DNA of 64,000 bases. It comes from JAGXKT01 sp964531695. GTDB lineage: Bacteria > Planctomycetota > Phycisphaerae > SM23-33. A program made the translations under genes and the position numbers. Below are positions 54,307 to 62,939 of the stretch, piece after piece (position 1 is the stretch's first letter; every line of letters starts with the position of its first letter). The stretch covers positions 14,008 to 78,007 of the forward strand of contig CAZHEH010000013.1 of the NCBI GenBank assembly GCA_964531695.1, given 5' to 3'. The notes beneath the pieces are model-generated. The model was not told the origin of the DNA and did not search any database. It saw only the letters and a program-made list of their open reading frames with translations.

Positions 54307-56364
54307 TCAGCGGTCGGCCAGCAGCTTGGCCGCCTTCCCCGCCAAGGGTGATTCGGGATACTCCCGCACGATCCGGCGGAGGATCTCATCGACACGCTCG
54401 GACTCGCCCAGTTCGTGCCGCGCCTCGGCCGCGAGCTTGAGCAGCTCCGGCGCGTGGGTCGAGCCGGGGTTGGCGTTGACGAGCTTCACGGCATGGTACG
54501 CCGCATCGGCCTGCCGCTTCCGCGCGGTCAGCAGGCGGACGCGCATCAGCGTCAGGTAGCCCCCCAGCCGGTCGGCGGGCAAGGTGTCGGCCCAATGCTC
54601 GAGCTTCTCCTCGGCCGCCGCGAACTCACCCTCCCGTATCCAGGCCTCGATCTGGCGTGCGAAGCTGCCGCGGGCGACCAGCGCCGACCTGCCGCCCAGC
54701 CGGCCCCGGCCCGCCTCCGCGTAGGCGGCGGCCGACTTGTCCCCTTCGCCGCGGGCCAAGTGCACGTCGCCCAGGCCGATCCGCGCCTGCCGGATCGGCG
54801 GCGCCGTCGTGACGTGGGCATACTCCTCCAGGACGCGCCGGAACCGCCGCTCCGCCCCGTCCGGCTCGCGGAGGTCGTCCAGCATCACGCGCCCGGCCCA
54901 CACCAGCAACTCCGCCGCCACGGCCGGGTTGGTGAGTCGGCCGGCCGCCCGCTCCAGCACGGCCACGGCCTCTTCCGGGCGGCCCGCCTCGCGAAGGGCC
55001 TCGGCCAGTCGGTCCATCGCCGCGCGGGCCGACTCGCCGTCGATCCGCTCCCGTGCGACCAGCGCCGCACCCGCGCGGATCACCCCGGCGTCGTTCCCGA
55101 CGCTGTCCAGCAGCAAGACCGCCTCAGCCAACGCCGCATCGGGCAGCGTGGCGAAGTCGTATTCCGCAACGAGTTCGGCATACCGCTTCGCCGGTTCGGT
55201 CTCGTCCCGCGCCTGGAGCCGCCACGGCCGCGAAACCCAGATCCGGTTCGTCCTCTCCAGCGTCTTCGCGCCGAGCTTGCCCCGTAGCGTCACGGTGTAC
55301 ATGCCCTCGGTCAGGTACACGTGCCGGACCTCGGCCCCGGTGGCCGTCTGCCCGTCGCCGAAGTCCCACGTCCACTCGACCTCTCGCGGCAGCCGGCCGT
55401 ACGGCCGCGCACGGAACGTGTACCGCTGGCAGTACCGTTCGTCCACCTGCGCCTCGCCCCCATGTTCGTACCGAAAGTCCGCGCCGTACGCCTCGCCGCG
55501 GTCGGACATCGGCCCGGGGCGGGCCCGCGTGACGCTCGTGAACGCGGCCGGGGGAATCACGGTGACGCGCTTCTGCCCCGGCGGCTTCCACGCCGCCACG
55601 ATGACCGGGTGACCCTTGCCCGAGATGTGCAGCACCGTGAGCTTGTGCAGCCCGCGGCGGAGCGTCACCTTGCCCTTGACCCGGATGTCCCGTTGCGGTG
55701 GGTGCCATCCGCCGTTGTCCACCACCAGCTCTTCGTCGATCAGCAGAAACGACGCGTTCATGCTGGACAGCACGAAGACGTACTCCCCGTCGGCCGGGCA
55801 CTTGAGGTAGCCCGTGTACCGCCTCGCCACGCGCCGGTCCGGCCCGAACAGCGTGTGCCCGTGAAATACGCGGTCGACGAAGTCCGCCCCGACGTACCGC
55901 GTGACGCGCTCGTTGAGCACCTTCCGGGCCTCGGCGAGGTTGCCGATGCCTCCGCCGGGGTACAGCCACGTCTGGAGCAGCAGGCCGCGGCGGAGGTCCA
56001 GCTCCTCGGCCGGCGTGGGCGGCGTTTCGCAGCCGAAGTACGCGTAGTAGTCGGTGACGCCCGGCTGGAGCGCGAAGGCGACGCCGCACACGTCCCCCGG
56101 GCCGACGCTCAGGACCTTTCGGGGGCGCTCCTTGCCGCGGAAGGTCACCACGCGAATATCGCCGCCGTCGGCGTTGGTCTTGCCGGCGGTGGGCATGGTG
56201 AAGACGGCGACTTCGTCGCCCTCCCAGCCGGTCGGCTTGAACTCGGGCACGGTGACCCGCCGTCGGTGCGCCCACGCGCCGCGCCACCAGCCCATGCCCG
56301 GCGCGGCCGGCGCCGCATCGGCGACCAGGAGGCACATCAGCAGGATGGCAAGCGTGCGCTTCAT
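54307..56364 (-). CDS. Secreted PA14-PKD-TPR protein
   Basis: Protein of 685 residues. A signal peptide (TLAILLMCLLVADAAPAA) is followed by an N-terminal beta domain (30-125), a PA14-like domain (about 140-265: RRYTGYLKCPADGEYVFVL and LLIDEELVVDNGG), a PKD domain (about 325-375: VEWTWDFGDGQTATG and VYLTEGMYTVTLRG) and a long TPR-like helical region (about 440-680). PA14 and PKD domains bind carbohydrate or other surface ligands, and the TPR end suggests protein-protein contacts. No catalytic site is seen. Similar multi-domain proteins are common in planctomycetes. It is divergent from the HAD gene. Confidence 0.82.
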   Translation of the reverse strand: MKRTLAILLMCLLVADAAPAAPGMGWWRGAWAHRRRVTVPEFKPTGWEGDEVAVFTMPTAGKTNADGGDIRVVTFRGKERPRKVLSVGPGDVCGVAFALQPGVTDYYAYFGCETPPTPAEELDLRRGLLLQTWLYPGGGIGNLAEARKVLNERVTRYVGADFVDRVFHGHTLFGPDRRVARRYTGYLKCPADGEYVFVLSSMNASFLLIDEELVVDNGGWHPPQRDIRVKGKVTLRRGLHKLTVLHISGKGHPVIVAAWKPPGQKRVTVIPPAAFTSVTRARPGPMSDRGEAYGADFRYEHGGEAQVDERYCQRYTFRARPYGRLPREVEWTWDFGDGQTATGAEVRHVYLTEGMYTVTLRGKLGAKTLERTNRIWVSRPWRLQARDETEPAKRYAELVAEYDFATLPDAALAEAVLLLDSVGNDAGVIRAGAALVARERIDGESARAAMDRLAEALREAGRPEEAVAVLERAAGRLTNPAVAAELLVWAGRVMLDDLREPDGAERRFRRVLEEYAHVTTAPPIRQARIGLGDVHLARGEGDKSAAAYAEAGRGRLGGRSALVARGSFARQIEAWIREGEFAAAEEKLEHWADTLPADRLGGYLTLMRVRLLTARKRQADAAYHAVKLVNANPGSTHAPELLKLAAEARHELGESERVDEILRRIVREYPESPLAGKAAKLLADR

Positions 56365-56450
56365 CCCACGGCGATTCTACAGTGGCCCCATGCCGCCCGA
56401 GAGGGGTAAATTGCCGCCCACCCGCCGCCGCGGGGAGCCGAAACGGTACG

Positions 56451-57032
56451 ATGCCCATGGACTGCCAGGCCGTGATCTTCGACATGGACGGAACGCTCGT
56501 CGAGCCGCTGCTGGACTTCGAGGCGATCCGGCGCGAGCTGCGCATCCGGTCCGACGACGGCATCCTGGAGGCCATCGCCGCGATGGACGAGGCCGAGCGC
56601 GGCGCCGCGGAGCGCCGGCTGCTGGAGCACGAAGTGGAAGCCGCCCGGCGCGCCCGGCCAATGCCCGCCGCGGCCGGGACGGTCCGGGCGCTGCAGGCGG
56701 CCGGGCTCAGGACGGCGGTGCTGACGCGGAACCACCGAGAGGCCATGCAGACGGTCCTCGCCCGGCTGTCGCTGACGTTCGACCTGGCGTGGTCTCGCGA
56801 GGATGGGCCGATCAAGCCGGAGCCGGACGGAATCCTGCGGGCCTGCTCGCGGCTCGGCGTGAGCCCGGAACGGACCGCGTGCGTGGGGGATTTCCGCTAT
56901 GATATCGTCGCGGCGCGGGCGGCCGGGGCGGTTGCCGTGCTGCTGGCGCCCGGCGAACGGCCGGACTTCGCGGACGAGGCGGACCACGTGATCCGTCGAC
57001 TGGACGAGCTGTCGTCGCTGCTGGGCTGCTGA
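56451..57032 (+). CDS. HAD-superfamily hydrolase (Gph/PGP-like)
   Basis: Protein of 193 residues. Motif I is VIFDMDGTLVEP with nucleophile D11 and D13, followed by a small helical cap. Motif II is LTRNH (near 92), the Lys is in GPIKPEPDGI (near 123), and motif III/IV GDFRYDIVAARAAG is near 146. This matches phosphoglycolate-phosphatase-like HADs; the substrate is unknown. The start is either ATG at 56451 or the one 6 bases later. It ends only 6 bases before the permease gene, so it may belong to that operon. Confidence 0.88.
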   Translation: MPMDCQAVIFDMDGTLVEPLLDFEAIRRELRIRSDDGILEAIAAMDEAERGAAERRLLEHEVEAARRARPMPAAAGTVRALQAAGLRTAVLTRNHREAMQTVLARLSLTFDLAWSREDGPIKPEPDGILRACSRLGVSPERTACVGDFRYDIVAARAAGAVAVLLAPGERPDFADEADHVIRRLDELSSLLGC

Positions 57033-57038
57033 TTCCCC

Positions 57039-58313
57039 ATGGCTCATCTTCCCGTCGCGAACATCCTGCATCACAAGCTCCGCACGGCGCTGTCGGCGCT
57101 GGGCATCGGCATCGGCATCTGCATGCTGATCACGCTCAGCGGCTTGGCGCGGGGGAGTCTCTACGAGGTCGCGGACCGCTGGGAGTCGGTCGACGCCGAG
57201 ATCATCGTCTACCCGCGAATCTGGGGCGACAACGTCACGACCATGAGCGGCGTCGGGCTGCCCGACCGGACGATCACGTCGCTGGAAGACGAGCGAGCCG
57301 ACGTGGTCGCCGAGGCCGTGCCGGCCTTCCTGTGGCGGATCAAGCTGGCCGGGCAGGACCACGCCGTGGTCGGCGTCGACGCCGATCCCCGCGCGTGGCA
57401 GCGCCTGACCGGCGGCCCGCCGACCCGCGGGCGGTGGTTCGAGCAAGAGCCCGCACCGGACGGCCTGACCGCCTCCGCGTGGCTGGAGCGGACACTGCTG
57501 GGCCGCGGCGAGGCGGCCGCGCCGGCCGAGGCCGACGCCGACCCGCTCGACTGGACGGAGCCGGCGGCCATCGGCTCCGACGAGATGCGGCGGGCGATCC
57601 GCGAGCGCGGCGGCTTCGAGCTGGTCCTCGACGCTCGGCTCGCCGAGGCCGGCGGCTACGCCGTCGGCGACACGGTCCGGGCCGCCAACCACGACTGGCG
57701 GATCGTCGGCATCGTTCCGGCCGGCGGGCTGGCGCGGGCCTACATGCCCCGCCGCGTCGCGCAGTTCCTGTTCGGCAGCGGCGACATCCGCAAGAGCACG
57801 CTGGGGTTCGTCAAGCTCCGCGAGGGCGTCGACGCCGACGCGGCCGCCCGGCAGCTCGCGGGTCGGGGCCGCCAGGCCGTGCAGGTCGCCCAATACCGCC
57901 AGATGCTCGAGCAGAAGTTCGGCGTCATGTTCCGCTACGTGGACATGGTCAACGTGATCGCGCTGGTCATCGCGTTCCTGTTCATCATGGTCACGCTCTA
58001 CACCATGGTGCTCCAGCGGACGCGCGACATCGCGATCCTCAAGGCGTGCGGCGCGACCAACGGCTTCATCCTGCGGCAGGTCATGGCCGAGTCCTGCCTG
58101 CTGACGCTGGCCGGCGCGGCCGTGGGGGTGGGGCTGAGCTTCCTGGCGGCCCAGGCCATCGAGGCCGTCCGCCCGCTGCTGACGGTGTCGATCACCTGGC
58201 AATGGGTCGCGGCGGCGGGCATCGTCGCGGTGGCAGGGGCCGTGCTCAGCTCGCTGTACCCCGCCTGGCGGGCGACGCGCGTGGACGTCGCCGCCGCATT
58301 GACACTCGACTGA
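57039..58313 (+). CDS. FtsX/MacB-type ABC transporter permease
   Basis: Protein of 424 residues with the four-helix MacB/LolCE/FtsX layout: one N-terminal helix (about 15-38), a large periplasmic MacB_PCD-like domain (about 40-300) and three C-terminal helices. The C-terminal FtsX domain contains VIALVIAFLFIMVTLYTMVL and, after it, RTRDIAILKACGATNGFI, the coupling-helix motif, then SLYPAWRATRVDVAAALT. It would pair as a homodimer with the ATPase encoded 48 bases downstream. Such systems extract lipoproteins or export peptides, driven from the cytoplasm. Confidence 0.9.
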   Translation: MAHLPVANILHHKLRTALSALGIGIGICMLITLSGLARGSLYEVADRWESVDAEIIVYPRIWGDNVTTMSGVGLPDRTITSLEDERADVVAEAVPAFLWRIKLAGQDHAVVGVDADPRAWQRLTGGPPTRGRWFEQEPAPDGLTASAWLERTLLGRGEAAAPAEADADPLDWTEPAAIGSDEMRRAIRERGGFELVLDARLAEAGGYAVGDTVRAANHDWRIVGIVPAGGLARAYMPRRVAQFLFGSGDIRKSTLGFVKLREGVDADAAARQLAGRGRQAVQVAQYRQMLEQKFGVMFRYVDMVNVIALVIAFLFIMVTLYTMVLQRTRDIAILKACGATNGFILRQVMAESCLLTLAGAAVGVGLSFLAAQAIEAVRPLLTVSITWQWVAAAGIVAVAGAVLSSLYPAWRATRVDVAAALTLD

Positions 58314-58361
58314 CGCGGCGCACGACGCGCCGGAGCGGATACGCAGGAACGACGAGGACGC

Positions 58362-59042
58362 ATGGCGAAAGAAGGCGGCATCCTGACGGCGCGAGGACTG
58401 GCCAAGTCCTACGGCCGTGGACGGGCAGAGGTGCCCGTGCTCCGCGGCCTGGACCTGGAGGTCCGACGCGGCGAGTTCCTGGCGGTCATGGGCCCCAGCG
58501 GCTGCGGAAAGAGCACGCTGCTGCACGTGCTCGGGCTGATTACCCCGCCGGACGCCGGCTCCGTGGTCGTTGACGGCCGGCCCGCCCCGCGCGCCGACTC
58601 CGCCCGAACAGCTCTGCGGCGGGAGCGGTTCGGATTCGTCTTCCAGCGGTTCAACCTTCTGGGCGTGCTCAGCGCCGAGGCGAACGTCGCCATCTCGCTC
58701 CGGCTCCGCGGCCGCAAGCTTGACGGGCCCGTTCGCGCGTTGTTCGAATGCATGGGCGTCGACCACGTGCGGCGTCGCCGCCCGGCGGAGATGTCCATCG
58801 GCGAGCAGCAGCGCGTCGCCGTCGTTCGGGCCCTGGCCCACGGCCCGGACATCGTGCTCGCCGACGAGCCGACCGGCAACCTGGACTCGGCCAACGCCGA
58901 CGCCCTGATGACGCTGCTGACCGAGCGGAACCGCCAGGACAACCAGACGATCGTGATGATCACGCACTCGGCCGCCGCGGCCGGCCGCGCCGACCGCGTC
59001 CTGACCATGCAGGATGGAAGAATCACTGCCGACACAGACTGA
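58362..59042 (+). CDS. LolD/MacB-type ABC transporter ATPase
   Basis: Protein of 226 residues. Walker A GPSGCGKST is at 44-52, the Q-loop FVFQRFNLL near 92-100, the C-motif MSIGEQQRV at 144-152, Walker B IVLADEPTGNLD at 164-175 and the H-loop MITHSA near 198. The signature deviates from LSGGQ (Gly to Ile at the third position) as in some LolD-like proteins. Gene position after an FtsX-type permease and before a LolA-like gene favours a lipoprotein-release or envelope role. The next gene starts 29 bases before its end. Confidence 0.93.
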   Translation: MAKEGGILTARGLAKSYGRGRAEVPVLRGLDLEVRRGEFLAVMGPSGCGKSTLLHVLGLITPPDAGSVVVDGRPAPRADSARTALRRERFGFVFQRFNLLGVLSAEANVAISLRLRGRKLDGPVRALFECMGVDHVRRRRPAEMSIGEQQRVAVVRALAHGPDIVLADEPTGNLDSANADALMTLLTERNRQDNQTIVMITHSAAAAGRADRVLTMQDGRITADTD

Positions 59043-59781
59043 GGCGGCCGGGGCAATCGGGCCCGACGGCATCTCCGTCGCCCGATGGTTCGCGATCTAC
59101 GCTCTGCTCGTGCTGGCGGCGGCCGTGCCGTTGGCCGCGCTGATCTCCGCCGAGGGCTGGACCTGGGACGCCTGGGTCCACCGCACCGCCGAGACGTTCG
59201 CCGCCACCGGCGCCGGCATCAAGCTGCTCGGCTTCGCGATCTACCTGTCGATTTGCTGCACGTTCTGTCCTCTGCCGACTGGCTGGATCGTCGCCGGCGT
59301 CGCCACGCGGGAGGCGGCCGTGACGGGCGAGCTGTGGAGCACCGTGCTCGTCGTCGCGGCCGTGGGCGGAGCGGCCTCCACCGTCGCCAACCTCAACGAC
59401 TACCACCTGTTCACCTGGATGCTGCGCAATCGGCGTGTCGCGGGCGTTCGCCAAAGCCGTGTGTACCGGGGGGCGGCCAAGTGGTTCGCGCGGGCGCCGT
59501 TCTCCATCCTGGTCGTGTTCAACGTGATCCCCATCCCCGTCGACGTCGTTCGCATGCTCGCCACGACGTACCGCTACCCGCGCGTGCCGTTCGCGGCCGC
59601 GAATTTCGTGGGACGTTTTCTGCGCTATGGGGTCATCGCATTCGTTACATTCTGGTGGGACCTCGGCTGGGTCGCCGTTGTGGCGCTGCTGGCGCTGGCG
59701 GTGGTCCTGGCCGCCGTACGACTCGTGCCGGCGGCGCTGCGGCGCCTGCCCGGACGACCGAGGAAGGATCCGACAGCATGA
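59014..59781 (+). CDS. VTT/DedA-type membrane protein
   Basis: Protein of 255 residues with about six hydrophobic segments. CPLPTGWIVAGVA and AAVGGAASTVANLNDY near 85-130 resemble the re-entrant loops of VTT (SNARE-associated/DedA) proteins, and FNVIPIPVDVVRMLATTYRYPRVPFAAANFVGRFLRY near the C-terminus resembles their second conserved region. DedA proteins are linked to lipid flipping, including undecaprenyl phosphate. The match is weaker than for the neighbours. It overlaps the ATPase gene by 29 bases and the LolA-like gene by 4 bases (ATGA), so it is part of that operon. Confidence 0.65.
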   Translation: MEESLPTQTEAAGAIGPDGISVARWFAIYALLVLAAAVPLAALISAEGWTWDAWVHRTAETFAATGAGIKLLGFAIYLSICCTFCPLPTGWIVAGVATREAAVTGELWSTVLVVAAVGGAASTVANLNDYHLFTWMLRNRRVAGVRQSRVYRGAAKWFARAPFSILVVFNVIPIPVDVVRMLATTYRYPRVPFAAANFVGRFLRYGVIAFVTFWWDLGWVAVVALLALAVVLAAVRLVPAALRRLPGRPRKDPTA

Positions 59782-60722
59782 ACCGCCACCGACTGCTCGT
59801 ACTCATCGGGCTCATCGCCGCCTGCACGACCGCCGGGGCCGACGGCGAGGGAGCCGACGCTCCCACCACGCGGCCGGCGGAGGGCGCGACCGCGGACGAC
59901 GCCCCCGCCGCTCCGGCCGAGGTGGCCCCCGAGGTCCGGGCGATTCTCGATGGCATGGAGCGGGCCGGCGAGGAGCACACGTCCATCCGGGGCGAGATCT
60001 TCTACCGCGTCGTCAACCGGACGATGGGAGACACCGAGGTCCGCACCGGCTGGGTCGCCTATTGCAAGGGCACACCCGAAGACACGCCCGAGGACGGCGA
60101 AGCGGAAGGCGAAGCCGCCGAGGAAGAGTCGGGTGACGAGGCCGGACCGGAACCGGCCCCGAGATTCCGCATCCACTTCGACACGCTCAAGCTCGATGAC
60201 GGAAAACCGTTCGAGGAAGTGCTGGACTACGCCTTCGACGGTCGGACGTTGACCGTCGTCAAGCACCGCATCAAGCAGATGACCCGCTACCGGCTCGGCG
60301 AGGAGGCCCGCCGGCCCATGAAGCTCGGCGAGGGCCCGTTCCCCCTGCCCTTCGGCCAACGGGCCAAGGACATGCTCGAGCATTTCGAGATCACGACGCG
60401 CCCGCCGGCCGATGAGGACGAGGACTGGCCGGATGGCCGCGAGCCCGGTGTGCTGGACCTCGCCGAATACCTCAAGCTCGTGCCGCGAGAGGCCGGCGAA
60501 GACGACCGCGGCGTTCGCGAGGTCGAGATGTGGCTGGACCCTGAAACGTATCTGCCGATCAAGATCATCACCCAGGACGCCCAGCGAAACGTCACCACGC
60601 TCGTCTTCCGAGACGTTGATCCCGATACGGAGCTGGATGAGGAGCTGTTCCGCCTGCCCAAGCCGCGCGGCTACAAGGTCGATTCCCAGAACCTCGCCGA
60701 GGCCGAACAGATCGTTCCGTAG
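59778..60722 (+). CDS. LolA/LolB-like outer-membrane lipoprotein-sorting family protein (probable lipoprotein)
   Basis: Protein of 314 residues. The N-terminus has a lipobox-like IAAC (Cys16). A low-complexity segment follows, then a LolA-like half-barrel pattern: ILDGMERAGEEHTSIRGEIF, YAFDGRTLTVVKH, FPLPFGQRAKDMLEHFE, EVEMWLDPETYLPIKI and TTLVFRDVDPDTELDEELF, ending in LPKPRGYKV. This late block is typical of planctomycete LolA-like proteins. It is coupled to the upstream membrane gene by an ATGA overlap, with GGAAGGA before the ATG. An acidic insert (about 97-125) is unusual. Confidence 0.75.
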   Translation: MNRHRLLVLIGLIAACTTAGADGEGADAPTTRPAEGATADDAPAAPAEVAPEVRAILDGMERAGEEHTSIRGEIFYRVVNRTMGDTEVRTGWVAYCKGTPEDTPEDGEAEGEAAEEESGDEAGPEPAPRFRIHFDTLKLDDGKPFEEVLDYAFDGRTLTVVKHRIKQMTRYRLGEEARRPMKLGEGPFPLPFGQRAKDMLEHFEITTRPPADEDEDWPDGREPGVLDLAEYLKLVPREAGEDDRGVREVEMWLDPETYLPIKIITQDAQRNVTTLVFRDVDPDTELDEELFRLPKPRGYKVDSQNLAEAEQIVP

Positions 60723-60787
60723 ACCGTCGCCACGTCCGCGCCCGGAGGCCCCGCCGCGAGCGGCCGCTCCCGCCCGATTCTCGACCG

Positions 60788-60816
60788 TTGCGGCCGCCGC
60801 TTGGGCCGACTATGAT
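60788..60816 (+). promoter_or_regulatory. Sigma70-type promoter for the STAS gene
   Basis: TTGCGG at 60788-60793 and TATGAT at 60811-60816 are 17 bases apart, 26 bases upstream of the ATG at 60842, with AGGAAGGAG as a strong ribosome-binding site in between. This separates the STAS-ATPase pair from the upstream operon. Confidence 0.6.
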
Positions 60817-60841
60817 TCCCCGCAGGTAGGAAGGAGCAGCG

Positions 60842-61192
60842 ATGGACCTTTCGATTACGCCGGACGGGGAGGGAAGATACGTAATCTCGTGTGCTGAGGA
60901 GATGGAGTGGGACGCCCGGCTTGACATCGTCACGGCCCTGGAGGGCGTGGCGGGCCGGACCGCGCCGGTGGCCGTCATTCTGGATCTCGACAACGTGACC
61001 TACATCAACTCGGCCGGGCTCGGCGCGATCTTCTCACTCCGCAAGCACGTTCAGTCGAGCGACGGCAAGCTGGTGCTGGCCCGCCCGAGCCCAACGATCC
61101 GCCGACTGCTGGAGACGGTCAACGTCCAGGCCCTCGTGCCGATCGCGGACGACCTGGACGAGGCCCGCAAGCTGACCGAGAAACCCGCCTGA
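60842..61192 (+). CDS. STAS-domain anti-sigma-factor antagonist-like protein
   Basis: Protein of 116 residues and a single STAS domain. VILDLDNVTYINSAGLGAIFSLRKHV at 46-70 holds the conserved phosphorylation loop with candidate Ser57; LVLARPSPTIRRLLETVNV follows. Such proteins are switched by serine kinases of the RsbW/SpoIIAB type and control sigma factors or other targets. No kinase or phosphatase partner is encoded beside it. It is followed after 16 bases by a GspE/PilB ATPase, which suggests the switch might act on that machinery. Confidence 0.9.
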   Translation: MDLSITPDGEGRYVISCAEEMEWDARLDIVTALEGVAGRTAPVAVILDLDNVTYINSAGLGAIFSLRKHVQSSDGKLVLARPSPTIRRLLETVNVQALVPIADDLDEARKLTEKPA

Positions 61193-61208
61193 CCCCCAAG
61201 GCCCCGCC

Positions 61209-62417
61209 ATGAAGCCGATACTCAACGTCGAGGACGTCGTCAGCGAGGATGCAGACCCCACGCTCGTATGGGAGGCCGTCGTCAGCACGGCCGCCCAGCA
61301 CTACGTGAGCGATATTCACCTCGGTGCCCAGCATGACGGGTACGAGCTGAGCTTCCGCCTGGACGGCGAACTGTGTCGGCAGGGCCGGCTGGGCCCGGAG
61401 TTCACCCGGCGGCTGATCCAGCACGTCAAGTCCATCGCGGGCATCGACCTGGCCGAGAACCGCCGCCCGACCGAGGGGCGGCTCAAGCTCACCGTCGACA
61501 AGCGAACCATCGACCTGCGCGTCAGCGTCGTGCCCACGATCCACGGACAGGACATGGTCGTGCGCGTGTTCGACAGCACCGTCAGCTTGATGGGCCTGAC
61601 CGAGCTGGGCCTGCTCCGCGAGCAGCTCAGCCACCTGCGGGACATGATCCGCCGCCCGAACGGACTCGTCCTCGTCTCCGGGCCCTCCGGCGGCGGAAAA
61701 ACCACGACCCTCTACGCCGTCCTCCGCGACCTGACCGACCGCCAGCGGAAGATCACCACCATCGAGGACCCCGTCGAGTACGACCTGGAGAGCGTCAACC
61801 AGACGCAGGTCAACCCCCGCATCGGCGTGACCTTCGCACGACTGCTGACCGCCCTGCTCCGGCAGGATCCGGATATCATCATGGTCGGCGAGATTCGCGA
61901 CGAGGAGACGGCCGTCACGGCCGTGCGCGCGGCCAACACGGGGCACCTCGTGCTCGCCACCACACACGCGACGCGGGCCAGCCGCGCGGTCGAGACGATG
62001 CTATCGCTCGGCGTGCATCCCTACTTCCTCTCGACCGCCTTGCGCGCCGTCATCGCACAGGTTCTCGTCCGGCGGATCTGCCGGCACTGCAAGACGCCGC
62101 TGCCCGAGACGGCCGACATCATCATCGACGATGCGGTCCGCAAGCGCCTCCCTCCCGACACCGAGCCGCACCTTCACCAGGGCGCCGGCTGCGACCACTG
62201 CCGCGGCACGGGCTACAGCGGGCGGATGGGCCTGTTCGAGCTGTTCATTCCGGACGAGAACATCAAGCAGCTCATCCTGGAGCGCCGCGGCTCGGCCGAG
62301 ATCGACCGCGCCGTCCGCACCAGCGACATGCTCACCCTCGAGCAGACCGGCAAGGTGGCCGCCCTGCTCGGCCAGACGACCATGGAGGAGGTCGTCGACG
62401 TGCTGCCGAGCGTGTAA
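61209..62417 (+). CDS. GspE/PilB-family secretion or pilus ATPase, short form
   Basis: Hexameric ATPase of 402 residues. Walker A GPSGGGKTT is at 158-166, the Asp box covers TTIEDPVEY near 183, Walker B IIMVGEIRDEE is at 223-233 and the His box GHLVLATTHA at 245-254. A tetracysteine zinc motif is present (CRHC at 291-294, CDHC near 329-332). The N-terminal GspE_N/MshEN domain (about 150 residues in typical PilB/GspE) is missing, leaving only the N2 and catalytic domains, as in PilT-like lengths but with PilB-type zinc. No other pilus genes are adjacent. It forms a pair with the STAS gene. Confidence 0.9.
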   Translation: MKPILNVEDVVSEDADPTLVWEAVVSTAAQHYVSDIHLGAQHDGYELSFRLDGELCRQGRLGPEFTRRLIQHVKSIAGIDLAENRRPTEGRLKLTVDKRTIDLRVSVVPTIHGQDMVVRVFDSTVSLMGLTELGLLREQLSHLRDMIRRPNGLVLVSGPSGGGKTTTLYAVLRDLTDRQRKITTIEDPVEYDLESVNQTQVNPRIGVTFARLLTALLRQDPDIIMVGEIRDEETAVTAVRAANTGHLVLATTHATRASRAVETMLSLGVHPYFLSTALRAVIAQVLVRRICRHCKTPLPETADIIIDDAVRKRLPPDTEPHLHQGAGCDHCRGTGYSGRMGLFELFIPDENIKQLILERRGSAEIDRAVRTSDMLTLEQTGKVAALLGQTTMEEVVDVLPSV

Positions 62418-62500
62418 GCGGTCGAGGCCGGCCGCTCCGCGCCCCGCGGCCGGAGGGGGCGCCGGGGGCTCTTCCGCGCAAGTCACTTTGAATCTGGCAG

Positions 62501-62824
62501 TTGTCGTCCGTCGTTTTGGCATCGGCCCTGGCCCCCGCGCCGTATGAAACGTATGTTGCCCGCGTGGAGGAGAGACACCACAGCGTGGCGGGCGCGGCCG
62601 GGGCGATGGCCGTCGAGAACCTCGTCGGATCGGACGGGGTGTTCGGCGACTGGCTCTTCCTCGAAACGCTCGAATGGCCCCCGCCGGCGCGGGATCTCCC
62701 CGCGTCGCAATGGCAGGAGGCCCTCGGCCGTCGGCTGCTCACGCCCGACGAAGTCGCCGCCCGGCAGCGACATTTCGAGCAGCGCGAGCGCCTCGCGATG
62801 GCGCGGCTCGCCACGGCGGGGTAG
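62501..62824 (+). CDS. Small hypothetical protein
   Basis: Frame of 107 residues with coding-like composition: VARVEERHHSVAGAAGAMAVEN then WLFLETLEWPPPARDLP and a helical, charged C-terminus. No domain is recognised. The 5' end is uncertain because no ATG opens the frame; TTG at 62501 or a GTG near 62564 could serve. It follows the GspE-like gene by 83 bases in the same direction. Confidence 0.5.
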   Translation: MSSVVLASALAPAPYETYVARVEERHHSVAGAAGAMAVENLVGSDGVFGDWLFLETLEWPPPARDLPASQWQEALGRRLLTPDEVAARQRHFEQRERLAMARLATAG

Positions 62825-62923
62825 ATACCGACGGGCCCACGGTTCATTCGACATGCCACGATCCCCTGCCTGACGGCTGATAGCCGATAGCTGATGGCTG
62901 ACAGCTCGGCGCGCCGGCGCCGG

Positions 62924-62939
62924 TGTTCCACGTGGAACA
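62924..62939. promoter_or_regulatory. parS-like centromere site (candidate ParB binding site)
   Basis: The perfect 16-bp palindrome TGTTCCACGTGGAACA matches the bacterial parS pattern (TGTTNCACGTGNAACA) at every fixed position. The same base choice (CC/GG inside) is known from Pseudomonas parS sites. It is intergenic. parA and parB are not in the window. Confidence 0.7.
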
